Below, piece by piece: positions 16,044 through 24,366 of a DNA stretch of 47,910 bases. Location: positions 1 to 47,910 of the forward strand of contig JAFPZX010000032.1 of NCBI GenBank assembly GCA_017417055.1, given 5' to 3'. A program made the position numbers and the translations under genes. The number at the start of each line of letters is the position of its first letter. The stretch's first letter is position 1. Source of the stretch: Anaerolineaceae bacterium (GTDB lineage Bacteria; Chloroflexota; Anaerolineae; Anaerolineales; Anaerolineaceae). The notes beneath the pieces are model-generated. The model worked only from the letters and a program-made list of their open reading frames with translations, did no database searches and was not told the origin of the DNA.

Positions 16044-17351
16044 CTACACGAGAGTGTAGCCATCCCAGGTTGCTGTACCGTTGTTGACGGCAGACCAGTT
16101 CACTTCATATCCGGTTTCAGTCGGCTTCAGCGCGATGGACTGTTCGCCGCATTTGTTCGCCTGTTCAGCAGTCTTTTCATCCAGAACTTCCACCAGGGCG
16201 GGATCAGTTCCTTCAGGGATTTCCATGTCCTGATAAGAAGCATTGGTATTGCTGCTTGTTACAGACCCATAACTGGCGGTAGAGGAACTTGATGAGGAAC
16301 CTTTTCCGTCATCGGCAACAATAACATTTACCCAGAATGCGGAATCAGCATAAGAACCGAAGCCGAATTCATAGCCGTAGTTGTCGCGGAGCTTGAAATA
16401 GCTTTCATACATACCGGATGCCATGGGAGCCTTCAGGTCTACAGAAACATACACATAATCGCCGGGGTAGACTTTGATATTCTTTGGGCGGTTGACCTGA
16501 TATTTCGGACCGGAATTGCTGGTCATGTCAACACCGGCAGGGGTGATGGTGACCTGTCCGTCAAAACCGAGGTCATCACCATAGAAAAAGCTGACGAGAT
16601 AATTTTCATCCCAAACGCAGGTACCGCCGTTCTTCATGCGCCAGGTTTTGCGGAAGGTGGTACCGGGTGCCACAATTGTTCCGTCCGGATAAGTCACGTC
16701 TTTGACTTCGCGGATCTTGTTATTGCAGTAGGGGTTGCGTCCGGGTTTATAGCTCGGGGCTTTGCAGTTGCAGACCGGCTGGCCAAGGCAGGAGCAAGCG
16801 CCGTTTGTCCAGGTTTTGACAGAAAGCCAAATCGGCGTTTGACCGTTGCAGCCGACACCGAACAGGGTACCGTCAGGAGCCTGCAGCATCCACTGGCCGG
16901 AAACATTCGTGCCGTAGCTCGGCGCAGTTACATTGACGCTGATATCGACGGTGTTGCCGGGCGCCACATAATACGGAACATTTCCATTGACAGCGACTGC
17001 CGGATCACCGGAGATATACACCAGTTTTGTGTTGGTGTTCCAGGCCTGGGTACCTACGTTGCGGATGCGCCAGGTCTTGGTAAAAGTGGAACCGGGCATT
17101 ACATAAGTGCCGTCGGGATAGGTGACGTCACGAACGAATTCAGCCTGGAACGGGGCCATATAATTGGCTGCCGCGCAGTAATAATCGCCGTTCCATCCGT
17201 AACTGTAGTTGTAATAATTGACACCGCATGTGCCGGAAGTACAGTAATAGCCATCCCAGTTGGACAGTTCAGGTTCTGCCGAAGCGGCGAAAACACCGAA
17301 TGCCAAAACCATAACGATGGCGAGGCAAAGGTAAAGTTTATACGTTTTCAC
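16044..17351 (-). CDS. Secreted protein with NBR1-type Ig-like domains, interrupted by TAG
   Basis: 435 aa from a GTG at 17351 that sits behind a strong GAGGAGG site; the upstream ATG at 17381 adds ten residues and lacks such support. A signal peptide (about 1-26) precedes a Cys/Tyr-rich stretch and two full NBR1-type Ig domains (about 65-180 and 220-345) with the signature GSTFTKTWRIRNVGTQAWN and GTTFRKTWRMKNGGTCVWD. A Ser-rich linker follows, then the first half of a third domain ending GTATWDGYTLV at a TAG. The remainder of that domain continues in frame beyond (see 15843-16043). In bacteria this domain is common in secreted Chloroflexota proteins and its ligand is unknown. A second, single-domain member lies just upstream. 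Confidence 0.82.
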   Translation of the reverse strand: MKTYKLYLCLAIVMVLAFGVFAASAEPELSNWDGYYCTSGTCGVNYYNYSYGWNGDYYCAAANYMAPFQAEFVRDVTYPDGTYVMPGSTFTKTWRIRNVGTQAWNTNTKLVYISGDPAVAVNGNVPYYVAPGNTVDISVNVTAPSYGTNVSGQWMLQAPDGTLFGVGCNGQTPIWLSVKTWTNGACSCLGQPVCNCKAPSYKPGRNPYCNNKIREVKDVTYPDGTIVAPGTTFRKTWRMKNGGTCVWDENYLVSFFYGDDLGFDGQVTITPAGVDMTSNSGPKYQVNRPKNIKVYPGDYVYVSVDLKAPMASGMYESYFKLRDNYGYEFGFGSYADSAFWVNVIVADDGKGSSSSSSTASYGSVTSSNTNASYQDMEIPEGTDPALVEVLDEKTAEQANKCGEQSIALKPTETGYEVNWSAVNNGTATWDGYTLV

Positions 17352-17463
17352 AAAATCCTCCTCAGGTATCTTCCGGTACACAGCGTTCTTATTTTTCCGG
17401 AAAGATCGAGTTTAACTCAAATTTATTGTGTGCAAGAATAGTGCCAATTCTTATTAAAATTTT

Positions 17464-17588
17464 AAGGAAACACTGATTAATAGCCATATCGAATGAAAAG
17501 AGTCAATGCAGCCTGTTTTCATTGACTCAAGACTGAGTCAACGAAAACAGGTCCCTTTGACTCTGAACGGATTAATCAGTACTTCCTT
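17464..17588. mobile_element. MITE-like element with a long internal palindrome
   Basis: The ends AAGGAAACACTGATTAAT and ATTAATCAGTACTTCCTT are inverted repeats, with TTAA at both outer edges. Inside, 17500-17528 and 17535-17563 form a near-perfect 29-base inverted repeat bounded by GAGTCAA/TTGACTC. It is the best-formed copy of the family in the window. Confidence 0.75.
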
Positions 17589-17618
17589 AAGATATCTGTT
17601 TCTTTATTAAAATCGGAA

Positions 17619-17640
17619 CGGTGCAGGGGAAGCTGCACCG
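17619..17640 (-). terminator. Intrinsic terminator of the single-domain NBR1-Ig gene
   Basis: CGGTGCAG and CTGCACCG form an 8-base stem with a 6-base loop. On the minus strand it is followed by TTCCGATTTTAAT. It lies 41 bases past the stop codon at 17682. Confidence 0.6.
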
Positions 17641-17681
17641 GTCCAATTCGATGATTAAACACACGATTTAAAAATCGGCCA

Positions 17682-18341
17682 TTACCACCACGGATATCTT
17701 GGGGGCATCGGGTCACCGTTACCGTCGCGGGTAAAGTCCCGAGCACCGCAATTCCATCCGCAGCAAGGGGGCTGTGGACGCGGAGCGCAGCAATTATAAT
17801 TATAGCCATAGCAACAGTTATAACCATAATTGTAGGTATAAGTCTGGACATAATTTACGATCTGTGCCCAAACCGGCGTCTGGCAGTTTGCTCCAACGCC
17901 AAACCGTGATCCGCTTTCATTCGACAGCATCCATTCGCTCTTGTAGGAACCTGACTCTGCCGGGGCTGTCATTTGAACGCTGATGTCTACTGTCTGACCG
18001 GGCATGACGTTATACGGCAGATTGACCGCGGTCTGAGAAGTCATCGGTGTACCGGAGACAAACACCAGTTTGTAATTGGTGGTCCAGGTTGTCGTTCCAC
18101 AGTTGCGAATGCGCCATGTTTTGGTGAATGTGTTGCCGGGAGCGATGTAGCTGCCGTCTGCAATGGTGACATCCGAAACGAAGGATGCGCACTCCCGCGC
18201 AGCAGGCTGGGGATAATACGGCGTAGTATAGTAAGGATAACAATACTGACCGTAATAACAGCCATACCCGTCGGCGGAGGCCATTGCGAAACTCATCAAA
18301 ACAACGACAAGGACAAAGGGAATGATGTATCGCTTGCTCAT
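17682..18341 (-). CDS. Secreted single-domain NBR1-type Ig-like protein with Cys/Tyr-rich tail
   Basis: 219 aa. It has a signal peptide (about 1-23), a Tyr-rich stretch, and one NBR1-type Ig domain (about 50-165) with GNTFTKTWRIRNCGTTTWT. The C-terminal tail (about 168-219) is dense in Tyr, Cys, Asn and Pro (NYGYNCCYGYNYNCC) and ends MPPRYPWW. Ten or so cysteines suggest disulfides or metal binding on the outside, but nothing specific is known. The ATG follows a GGAGGAAACC site. It is paralogous to the downstream gene, with which it may share a role at the cell surface. Confidence 0.8.
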   Translation of the reverse strand: MSKRYIIPFVLVVVLMSFAMASADGYGCYYGQYCYPYYTTPYYPQPAARECASFVSDVTIADGSYIAPGNTFTKTWRIRNCGTTTWTTNYKLVFVSGTPMTSQTAVNLPYNVMPGQTVDISVQMTAPAESGSYKSEWMLSNESGSRFGVGANCQTPVWAQIVNYVQTYTYNYGYNCCYGYNYNCCAPRPQPPCCGWNCGARDFTRDGNGDPMPPRYPWW

Positions 18342-18489
18342 TGGTTTCCTCCTTTTAGATTTTCCGTTTTAAGACAAACGGAATAAACTTTAACAGTGCA
18401 AGAATCGTTCTCAAATCGGTTTTTATTTTTGATTTTCAGCTTTTGTATTATTTTTCTTACCAAATCGCTTTGTCTATCTTTTAAGGTAA

Positions 18490-18586
18490 CTGCTCAGAAC
18501 GGAGCAAACGGGGTCAGGTAACTTGCTGCCGCGAAGCCGACACAAGTGACTGTCCTCTGTGCTGCGCCGCCGGGTTCTGAATAGTT
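18490..18586. repeat. Dispersed palindrome, GGAGCAAAC copy
   Basis: It contains GGGGTCAGG, GCCGCGAAGCCGACACAAGTG and a distal CTCTGTGCTGC. It is followed by CTGAATAGTT, the same flank as the element at 130-206. Similarity to the other copies is partial. Confidence 0.4.
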
Positions 18587-19016
18587 GCCTTTTTTAGAAT
18601 GTAATTTTGCGAAATATCCTTTTCTTATGTTTTGTTAACAAATAATACGATTTCAAAAACAAAAAGTTTCCGTTAATTTGAAATATCCGATTTCCGGTAC
18701 TGCCGGGGACTGTTCCATTTCTATTTTCTCAAATTATCTTATAACCCAAAAGTCTGTCGTTAATTTTGAAAACCACATTTACGGCAGTCCGTATAGCAAT
18801 AGAACAGGCTGTTATGACTCTTTCCACAGCAGAGAGTTTCGAATTGATATTACAAATGTCGGAAAACAGAGTGATTTTTGTCAGATTTTATTAGAAATAC
18901 ATAGAAATGTATTGACAAAGTAGAAATATATATTAGAATAAACATTATAAAATAATTGAGATTGAAAAACATCAGGTATCAAAATTGAGATCTCAAATAT
19001 AACTGATCTGAAATTG

Positions 19017-19087
19017 GGCGGCGCATACGGGAACAGGCACACTTTTTGTCGGCTTCGCGACACAAGGTGCCAGTCCCCATGTGCTCA
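19017..19087. repeat. Dispersed palindrome, GCATACGGG/CCCCATGTGC copy
   Basis: GCATACGGGAACAGGCAC is inverted as GTGCCAGTCCCCATGTGC at 14 of 18 positions, around a GTCGGCTTCGCGAC core. It ends 45 bases before the next gene and could form a leader hairpin. Confidence 0.6.
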
Positions 19088-19131
19088 ATCCTGAACAGAT
19101 AAAAAAATCAAGGAAAGGAGGAAAACCGGAG

Positions 19132-20169
19132 ATGGCACAGACAAATGGTGAAGAGCTGCTGAACGAGTTGGATCAGGTTTTGATTGACAACACCGAACAG
19201 AACGCATCTGCAGACGCGGACAGCGACAGCTCCCTGCCGTTTGAATCGCTTGATGAATACGGAACTGATGCCGTATTGTTCAGCGAAATGTCATTGAAAA
19301 TGCTCAACAGGGTTGATGATGTTTTCGATCTGGCCGTCAAATATAACCGACATTCCTCCCAATATCCCAAATTAGCAGTACAGCTGGACAAGGGGATCCG
19401 CTATCTTGCGGGCAGCTGCTTGACGAAGATCGCATTGGAAAAGAACAGACAGTCTTTCCCGGAGCTCAGTCAGCTGACGACAGAAAAACTATACCGGATG
19501 GCCTCCGTCCATTTCCGCAAGATCGACAGGGCGCTGAGTGAATACCTTAAAGAAAAACATGAAATGAGCGATGAGCTGCTGGAGTTGGAATTCCGCTATT
19601 ACAATCTGCTGGACCGACTTCGTGCCACGGAAGCGAAAATAAAGAAATACCAATACGATTCTATCGATGGTGATGAAAGCTGGGATCCTTACAGACGGGG
19701 AATGGCATTCTCAAAATCGAAGGAAAACTGTGACTTCAGCGCAAAAGCTCATGAAGCCTCGGCTTTTCGTCAGGCAAATGCCTTCAGTCCGCTAAAAGCA
19801 TTCCAACCCGGAAATCCGGTGACTGATAAGCGGGATTCCATTGAAAATAAGCATGTGGAAACCGACAGACAGACGTCAGATCTGAATCCCTCGCTTCTGA
19901 ATTCACCTGTGCCCTGCGCAGACAACAAGGGCATCCCTGCCAATCTCGCCGGAATTATCAAACCGGAAGATCGTCATTGGGTTGAAATTCTCTCAAGAGC
20001 AGCACAAAGAAACGCTGGTTTGCCTGATGTTCCGGAAGGGAAGGCCGCCTACTCTTTTACCAAAGGCGAAATGCGGGAGCTGGTGAATGACAGCAGATTC
20101 TGTGAGGTTTATCCAAAAATGTCCGGTGAAATTCGGGAGTTCCTGAAGCAATGCGAGGACAGCGGGTAA
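19132..20169 (+). CDS. Uncharacterised helical protein
   Basis: 345 aa from ATG 19132, which has AAAGGAGG upstream; an in-frame GTG at 19081 would start inside the repeat. I do not recognise a family. Residues about 45-185 are predicted as long amphipathic helices with alternating charge (for example KLYRMASVHFRKIDRALSEY). The region about 200-280 looks disordered, and a short conserved-looking C-terminal segment (about 280-345) contains RHWVEILSRAAQRNAG. There is no signal peptide or membrane segment, so it is probably cytosolic. It stands alone with repeats on both sides. Confidence 0.75.
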   Translation: MAQTNGEELLNELDQVLIDNTEQNASADADSDSSLPFESLDEYGTDAVLFSEMSLKMLNRVDDVFDLAVKYNRHSSQYPKLAVQLDKGIRYLAGSCLTKIALEKNRQSFPELSQLTTEKLYRMASVHFRKIDRALSEYLKEKHEMSDELLELEFRYYNLLDRLRATEAKIKKYQYDSIDGDESWDPYRRGMAFSKSKENCDFSAKAHEASAFRQANAFSPLKAFQPGNPVTDKRDSIENKHVETDRQTSDLNPSLLNSPVPCADNKGIPANLAGIIKPEDRHWVEILSRAAQRNAGLPDVPEGKAAYSFTKGEMRELVNDSRFCEVYPKMSGEIREFLKQCEDSG

Positions 20170-20172
20170 AGA

Positions 20173-20240
20173 GAAATCAGAAATCAGAAATAAGAAATAG
20201 GCAATAGGGGATAGGCAATAGGGGATAGGACATAGGAGCA
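20173..20240. repeat. Low-complexity tandem tract (AATCAG / CAATAGGGGATAGG units)
   Basis: AATCAGA-type units shift into repeats of GGCAATAGGGGATA. Similar degenerate tracts of different sequence occur at 33661-33807 and 34612-34688. Confidence 0.75.
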
Positions 20241-20325
20241 GATTTTTAAAAAAGCGTTGGAAGAGGGCTTTCAGCGCACTTTTCGGGTTCCTGCGCTGTG
20301 ACAGGGGCGGTTATTGTGAATTTAA

Positions 20326-20396
20326 AGCACACCAAGGTCTGCCTTTTTGCTGTCGTGCAGCTGACAAAAAAAGACTGCACTTAGTGTGTGATCTCC
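20326..20396. repeat. Dispersed palindrome, diverged copy
   Basis: AAGCACACCAAGGTCTGCC and AAGACTGCACTTAGTGTG match the flanks of the copy at 7974-8049. The middle has diverged. Confidence 0.5.
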
Positions 20397-20475
20397 TAAA
20401 TTCATTTATCGTGGCGCCTGTGATGGCATGTTTGATTAATTTGTGCTTCCTTAAAAATGAATTAAAATAGATTGT

Positions 20476-21993
20476 ATGGAAAACAGAAACAGGTTTATCA
20501 GGCATAACGAAGGCTTCTCATGTGGAACTCCCGGCACCCGGGATAATCCCTCTCTGCCGAAAGTGACGGCACAGCGGGAACGCCTGCGCGGATCCCGTTC
20601 AAAGAAAAGAGGATCTATCCTGATTTTTGCTGCGTCACTGATCCTAATCGGCAGCTTGTTTCTATTTTCTTCTGCAAAGAAAACGATTGAAATCGTGGTA
20701 AGCGGGGAATCCCGGACGGTTCATACAGCCGCATCCCGTGTTTCCGACGTGCTGCGTGAGGCAGGGATTTCCTATACAGCGTCGGACCGTATCCGTCCCG
20801 GACTGAATGAACATATCGGGAATTGCGGCAGAATCAGTATCGACCGTCCTGTCAATGTATCTCTCGATGTTGGGAATGGTATTGCTGATTTGAATTTCAC
20901 CTCTTATCAGCGTTTTGGCGGGAACATCCTTTTGGATGCCGGACTGCGCTTATATCCCGGGGATCGGCTTCGCTGGAATGGCAGCGAGCTGCTGCCTTCA
21001 TTCCCACTGGACGGGATCAGCGGCCTTAACCTGGTCCTTGAAAGAGCTGATACATTCACCCTGATCACGGAAAATGAACCGGGCGGGAAACTAACCCATG
21101 GTTCCGGAAAGTCGGTTTTTGACGCGCTTCTTTCCGCCGGGATTAAAGTGAGCAAGAGCATGATGGTCATTCCGGATGGGGACGCGGCTTTTGAACCGGG
21201 TATGACTATCGAAGTATTAACACTCAGGACATTGCAGATTTCGAAAAACGGGAATCTTGTCATGGCTGTCAGTGCCGGAGCGACTGTGGGAGAAGCACTG
21301 GCACGTGCGGGAATGCCCCTGACCGGTTCGGATGTCAGTATTCCCGCGGCTGGTGAAGCGCTCCCTGATGACGGGCGGATCCTGATCGTTCCGGTCAGTG
21401 ATGAATTTTCAGTAAATGCCGAACCGATTCGGAAGGAGACGGAGTGGACTGCGAACGCGGAGCTTGACCTTGATGATACGCGTCTGCTTGCGGAAGGCAG
21501 TGACGGGCTGCGTGGGACGATCACCCGTATCCGCAAAGAAAACGGTGAAACGGTTCTTGAAAAAACATATCCGGAAACAATTTTGGTTCAGCCTGTCAGT
21601 GAAAAACGGGAATATGGGACGAAAATCAATATTCGAACGCTGAACACACCCGACGGCACCATTGAATATTACCGGGCTGTGAATGTGTATGCCACGTCTT
21701 ACTCCCCCTGCCGCAGCGGTACCGCGAGCTGCATCACGGGAACATCCTCGGGCATGAAAGTTCAAAAAGGTGTGATCGCTGTCACTTCAGGCTGGTACAA
21801 TCAATTTGGCGGACAGTCGGTTTATGTCCCGGATTATGGAAAAGCCGTCATCGCGGATGTAGGCGGGGGAATCCCCGGAAGGCGCTGGATCGATCTGGCG
21901 TATGAGGACGATAATTTTGAAGGCTGGAGCCGGGAGACGACGCTTTATTTTCTCACCCCGGTCCCGGCAGATATGGTATGGGTACTGCAATGA
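20476..21993 (+). CDS. Membrane-anchored YabE/RpfB-like protein: ubiquitin-like (DUF348), G5 and 3D-like domains
   Basis: 505 aa. A short basic cytoplasmic segment precedes one transmembrane helix (about 47-65). Ubiquitin-like DUF348-type repeats follow (from about 70, including IEIVVSGESRTVHTAASRV), then a G5-like domain (about 335-405) and a C-terminal 3D-like fold (about 412-505). The 3D-like part has NVYATSYSPC, YVPDYGKAVIADVGGGIPG and RRWIDLAY, resembling MltA-type lytic transglycosylase folds. The first of the three aspartates is replaced (IAVTSG where IAVDP is usual), so activity is uncertain. It overlaps rsmA, as in Firmicutes, where yabE lies near ksgA. It is likely a cell-wall remodelling or resuscitation-type factor. 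Confidence 0.82.
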   Translation: MENRNRFIRHNEGFSCGTPGTRDNPSLPKVTAQRERLRGSRSKKRGSILIFAASLILIGSLFLFSSAKKTIEIVVSGESRTVHTAASRVSDVLREAGISYTASDRIRPGLNEHIGNCGRISIDRPVNVSLDVGNGIADLNFTSYQRFGGNILLDAGLRLYPGDRLRWNGSELLPSFPLDGISGLNLVLERADTFTLITENEPGGKLTHGSGKSVFDALLSAGIKVSKSMMVIPDGDAAFEPGMTIEVLTLRTLQISKNGNLVMAVSAGATVGEALARAGMPLTGSDVSIPAAGEALPDDGRILIVPVSDEFSVNAEPIRKETEWTANAELDLDDTRLLAEGSDGLRGTITRIRKENGETVLEKTYPETILVQPVSEKREYGTKINIRTLNTPDGTIEYYRAVNVYATSYSPCRSGTASCITGTSSGMKVQKGVIAVTSGWYNQFGGQSVYVPDYGKAVIADVGGGIPGRRWIDLAYEDDNFEGWSRETTLYFLTPVPADMVWVLQ

Positions 21994-22805
21994 TTCAAAC
22001 AACATCTCCGAAAAAACTGTTGGAAAAATACCACTTGAAACCGCACAAAGGTCTTGGGCAGAATTTCCTTTCCGATGATACTGTGCTCTCTGGTATCGCG
22101 GACGCTGCCGGAATCCCGGAACACGCACCGGCGCTGGAGGTTGGCCCCGGACTGGGCAGTCTGACCCGTCATCTGGCGGAAAGGGCTGAACGTGTGGTCG
22201 CGGTTGAGTTGGATAATGACCTGATCCCGGTGCTGCGGAAGGAATTCTCGGACTGCCCGAATGTGGAAATTGTCCATGGGGATATTCTGGAATTCAGCCC
22301 GGATGAGTATTTTGCGGACGGCGATTATTATGTCGCGGCAAATATCCCCTACTACATCACGTCCGCGGTCATCCGTCATCTGCTGGAAGGAAAGGCCCGA
22401 CCGAAACAGCTGGCGCTTACGGTTCAGAAGGAAGTCGCGGAGCGGATCTGTGCTGCTCCGGGTAAGATGAGCTTGCTTTCTCTCAGCGTTCAGGTCTACG
22501 GAAAGGCGGACATCCCCATAATCATCCCGGCTGATGCTTTTTATCCGGTGCCGAATGTGGATTCTGCCGTTGTTCGTATAGCGTTGTATGATGAGCCGTT
22601 GGTTCCGCGGGAGAAAATGGATGATTTCTTTGCGCTGGCCAAAGCCGGTTTTGGCCAAAAGCGCAAGACACTGCGCAATTCACTTTCATCCAATCTGCAC
22701 ATCAGCGGGACGGATGCGGAAGAAAAGCTGCGCGCTGCCGGGATCGACCCGATGCGCCGTGCGGAGACACTTACGATCGAAGAGTGGACGCGATTAATGG
22801 AATGA
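21978..22805 (+). CDS. rsmA: 16S rRNA dimethyladenosine transferase (KsgA)
   Basis: 275 aa. It dimethylates two adjacent adenines in helix 45 of 16S rRNA. Motifs: KGLGQNFLSDDTVL, the SAM-binding EVGPGLGSLT, and the catalytic NIPYYITS (commonly NLPYxxS/T). ATG 21978 overlaps the previous gene by 16 bases; ATG 21990 (ATGA overlap) would remove four residues and is also possible. Neither has a strong ribosome binding site, so translation is probably coupled to the upstream gene. Confidence 0.95.
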   Translation: MGTAMIQTTSPKKLLEKYHLKPHKGLGQNFLSDDTVLSGIADAAGIPEHAPALEVGPGLGSLTRHLAERAERVVAVELDNDLIPVLRKEFSDCPNVEIVHGDILEFSPDEYFADGDYYVAANIPYYITSAVIRHLLEGKARPKQLALTVQKEVAERICAAPGKMSLLSLSVQVYGKADIPIIIPADAFYPVPNVDSAVVRIALYDEPLVPREKMDDFFALAKAGFGQKRKTLRNSLSSNLHISGTDAEEKLRAAGIDPMRRAETLTIEEWTRLME

Positions 22806-22892
22806 TAAGCACGGGACAATGGAAAATAATTCCATTGAAGGCGGGAGGACAGTTCCGCGCTTCGCGTAAAACCGTCCCCAAGCCAAAAAAGG

Positions 22893-24251
22893 CTAATCAT
22901 CCAGCGGCTTCATGCTTTCCGGATGTTTCATGCAATAGCGGAAATAGATGATATCCGCGATCAGCTGCACCGCGGTGGAGCAGGGAATCCCCAGACCGAC
23001 TTTAAACATGGAAACAGGCTTTTGTTTGCTCATCATCCATGAAACCGGGATCCGTACGCAGAAAGCACCCAGCAGCCCTTCCCACATCACAAATTTCGTG
23101 TGTCCGATGCCGGTGAAAAATCCATGCACGCAGAAAAGGAACGGCGTCAGCAGACAGTCGATCGCATATGCGCGGATATAATCCCAGCCTGCTGCCACCA
23201 CTTCCGGTTTCCCGCTGACAAACAGCCCGATCAGCAGGTCCCCGTGGTAGTAGGTGAAGAAAAACATCGTAATGCCGGCCACGATTGAAGTCAGGATGGC
23301 ATAAACCAGGGCACGGATCGCCCGCTCCGGTTTTTGTGCTCCGATGTTGTGGGCTACATAGGCAGAAAGTGCCTGTGAGAAGGAACCGGGGACGATCATG
23401 ATGAAAGCACAGACCTTTTCGGCCACACCGGCTCCCGCGGATGCCACAACGCCAAGTTCATTGATAATGGCGATAATGACGAGGAAGGAAAGCGAAACCA
23501 GCAGATCCTGCAGAGCCATTGGCGTCCCGACCTTGAAGATGTTTTTCAGATGCGCGCGGTCCCGGCGGATCATATCTTTCCTGAAGGTGAATGGCAGACG
23601 GTTCCGTTTCATCACCCACAGCCCCAGTCCGACGCTCAGCGCCTGCGCGAAGACATTGGTAATGGCCGATCCGCCGGCGCCGAGTTTGAAATGTCCAACC
23701 AGAACGAAGTCCGCGGCGAAATTCAGCACAAAAGAGACCGAAACGATGATCAGCGGCGTTTTGGAATCGCCGACACCGCGGAAAATAGAACCGAGGACGT
23801 TATACAGCGCGACGAAAATTGTCCCAATGGCACAGATGCGGATGTAAAGAACGGTGCTGTGGAAGGCCTCTTCCGGGGCCTGCATCAGACGGGCCCAGAA
23901 CGGCGCCGGTATAAAAAGCACAAACGTCAGGACGATCCCCATTAGACCGAACAGCCAGACACTGGTTCCGACTACCTGTCCGGCTTCCTCTTCATGCTGT
24001 TTCCCCAGTTGCTGTCCGAGGAGTACAGTGGTGCCGATGGAAAGTCCCGCGATAAGCATACGGACCATGTCGACAATCCCGGATCCGGTGGATACCGCGG
24101 AAACGTCGCCGGTGGTCCCATAAAGACCTATGATGAACATATCTCCCGCGCTGTATAAGGCCTGCAAAAAGTTGGCGAACAGCAGCGGCAGCATAAAACG
24201 GACTAACGGTATGTAAATTTTTCCTTCAGTAAATTTGTGCTTTTGATTCAT
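22893..24251 (-). CDS. MATE-family efflux transporter
   Basis: About 452 aa with roughly twelve hydrophobic helices in two halves. It has the MATE-like start YIPLVRFMLPLLFANFLQALY and the recurring SxGxxxxVxxLLGQQLG pattern. MATE proteins export drugs and other cations using sodium or proton gradients; the substrate here is unknown. The ATG at 24251 is chosen; an ATG 12 bases upstream is possible. It converges on rsmA with 87 bases between, containing a GGGACA...GTCCCC type imperfect repeat. Confidence 0.92.
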   Translation of the reverse strand: MNQKHKFTEGKIYIPLVRFMLPLLFANFLQALYSAGDMFIIGLYGTTGDVSAVSTGSGIVDMVRMLIAGLSIGTTVLLGQQLGKQHEEEAGQVVGTSVWLFGLMGIVLTFVLFIPAPFWARLMQAPEEAFHSTVLYIRICAIGTIFVALYNVLGSIFRGVGDSKTPLIIVSVSFVLNFAADFVLVGHFKLGAGGSAITNVFAQALSVGLGLWVMKRNRLPFTFRKDMIRRDRAHLKNIFKVGTPMALQDLLVSLSFLVIIAIINELGVVASAGAGVAEKVCAFIMIVPGSFSQALSAYVAHNIGAQKPERAIRALVYAILTSIVAGITMFFFTYYHGDLLIGLFVSGKPEVVAAGWDYIRAYAIDCLLTPFLFCVHGFFTGIGHTKFVMWEGLLGAFCVRIPVSWMMSKQKPVSMFKVGLGIPCSTAVQLIADIIYFRYCMKHPESMKPLDD

Positions 24252-24287
24252 AGTCCTTCTCATAAAGTTACGATTTGCTGAGCTTTC

Positions 24288-24366
24288 GGGACTGTCCCTT
24301 TATGGGACTGTCCCCACTATTACGGTTTGTAAATCGATGAGGACAGTCCCAAAAAGGGACAATCCT
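24288..24366. repeat. GGGACTGTCCC-family inverted repeat
   Basis: The arm 24288-24314 is identical to the left arm of the copy at 8060. The right arm (24341-24365) carries a few changes (AAAAA for ATAAA). It lies in the 297-base gap between the divergent MATE and kinase genes, which shows nothing else but AT-rich DNA. Confidence 0.8.

Larger units (their letters stand above)
17352..17681. other. Intergenic region with MITE-like element and terminator
   Basis: This 330-base gap lies between the two NBR1-Ig genes. It contains the hairpin-rich MITE-like element (17464-17588) and the terminator of the upstream gene (17619-17640). No gene is seen. Confidence 0.65.
18342..19131. other. Long intergenic region with two dispersed palindromes
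   Basis: These 790 bases are AT-rich in the middle and bear two members of the GAGCAC-type repeat family (18490-18586 and 19017-19087). An 81-codon frame at 18678-18923 has no recognisable features and no good ribosome binding site. The region probably carries divergent promoters that I cannot pinpoint. Confidence 0.55.
20170..20475. other. Intergenic region with micro-repeats and repeat remnants
   Basis: This 306-base gap holds an imperfect tandem tract (20173-20240), a diverged GAGCACA-type palindrome (20326-20396), and a solo MITE-like right end (TTTGATTAATTTGTGCTTCC near 20431). No gene is seen. Confidence 0.6.

Noticed and set aside
16044-16046. Pyrrolysine or a genome-wide TAG recoding
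   Set aside because: TAG ends several ordinary genes here (2351, 27952, 41407) and no pyl gene is in view. A point mutation is simpler, although read-through at this site is kept open.
18678-18923. 81-codon plus-strand frame
   Set aside because: No ribosome binding site, no recognisable feature, and it lies in AT-rich intergenic DNA.
20173-20240. Possible CRISPR array
   Set aside because: Units are short and degenerate, without uniform spacers. The other low-complexity tracts fail for the same reason, and no cas gene is present.
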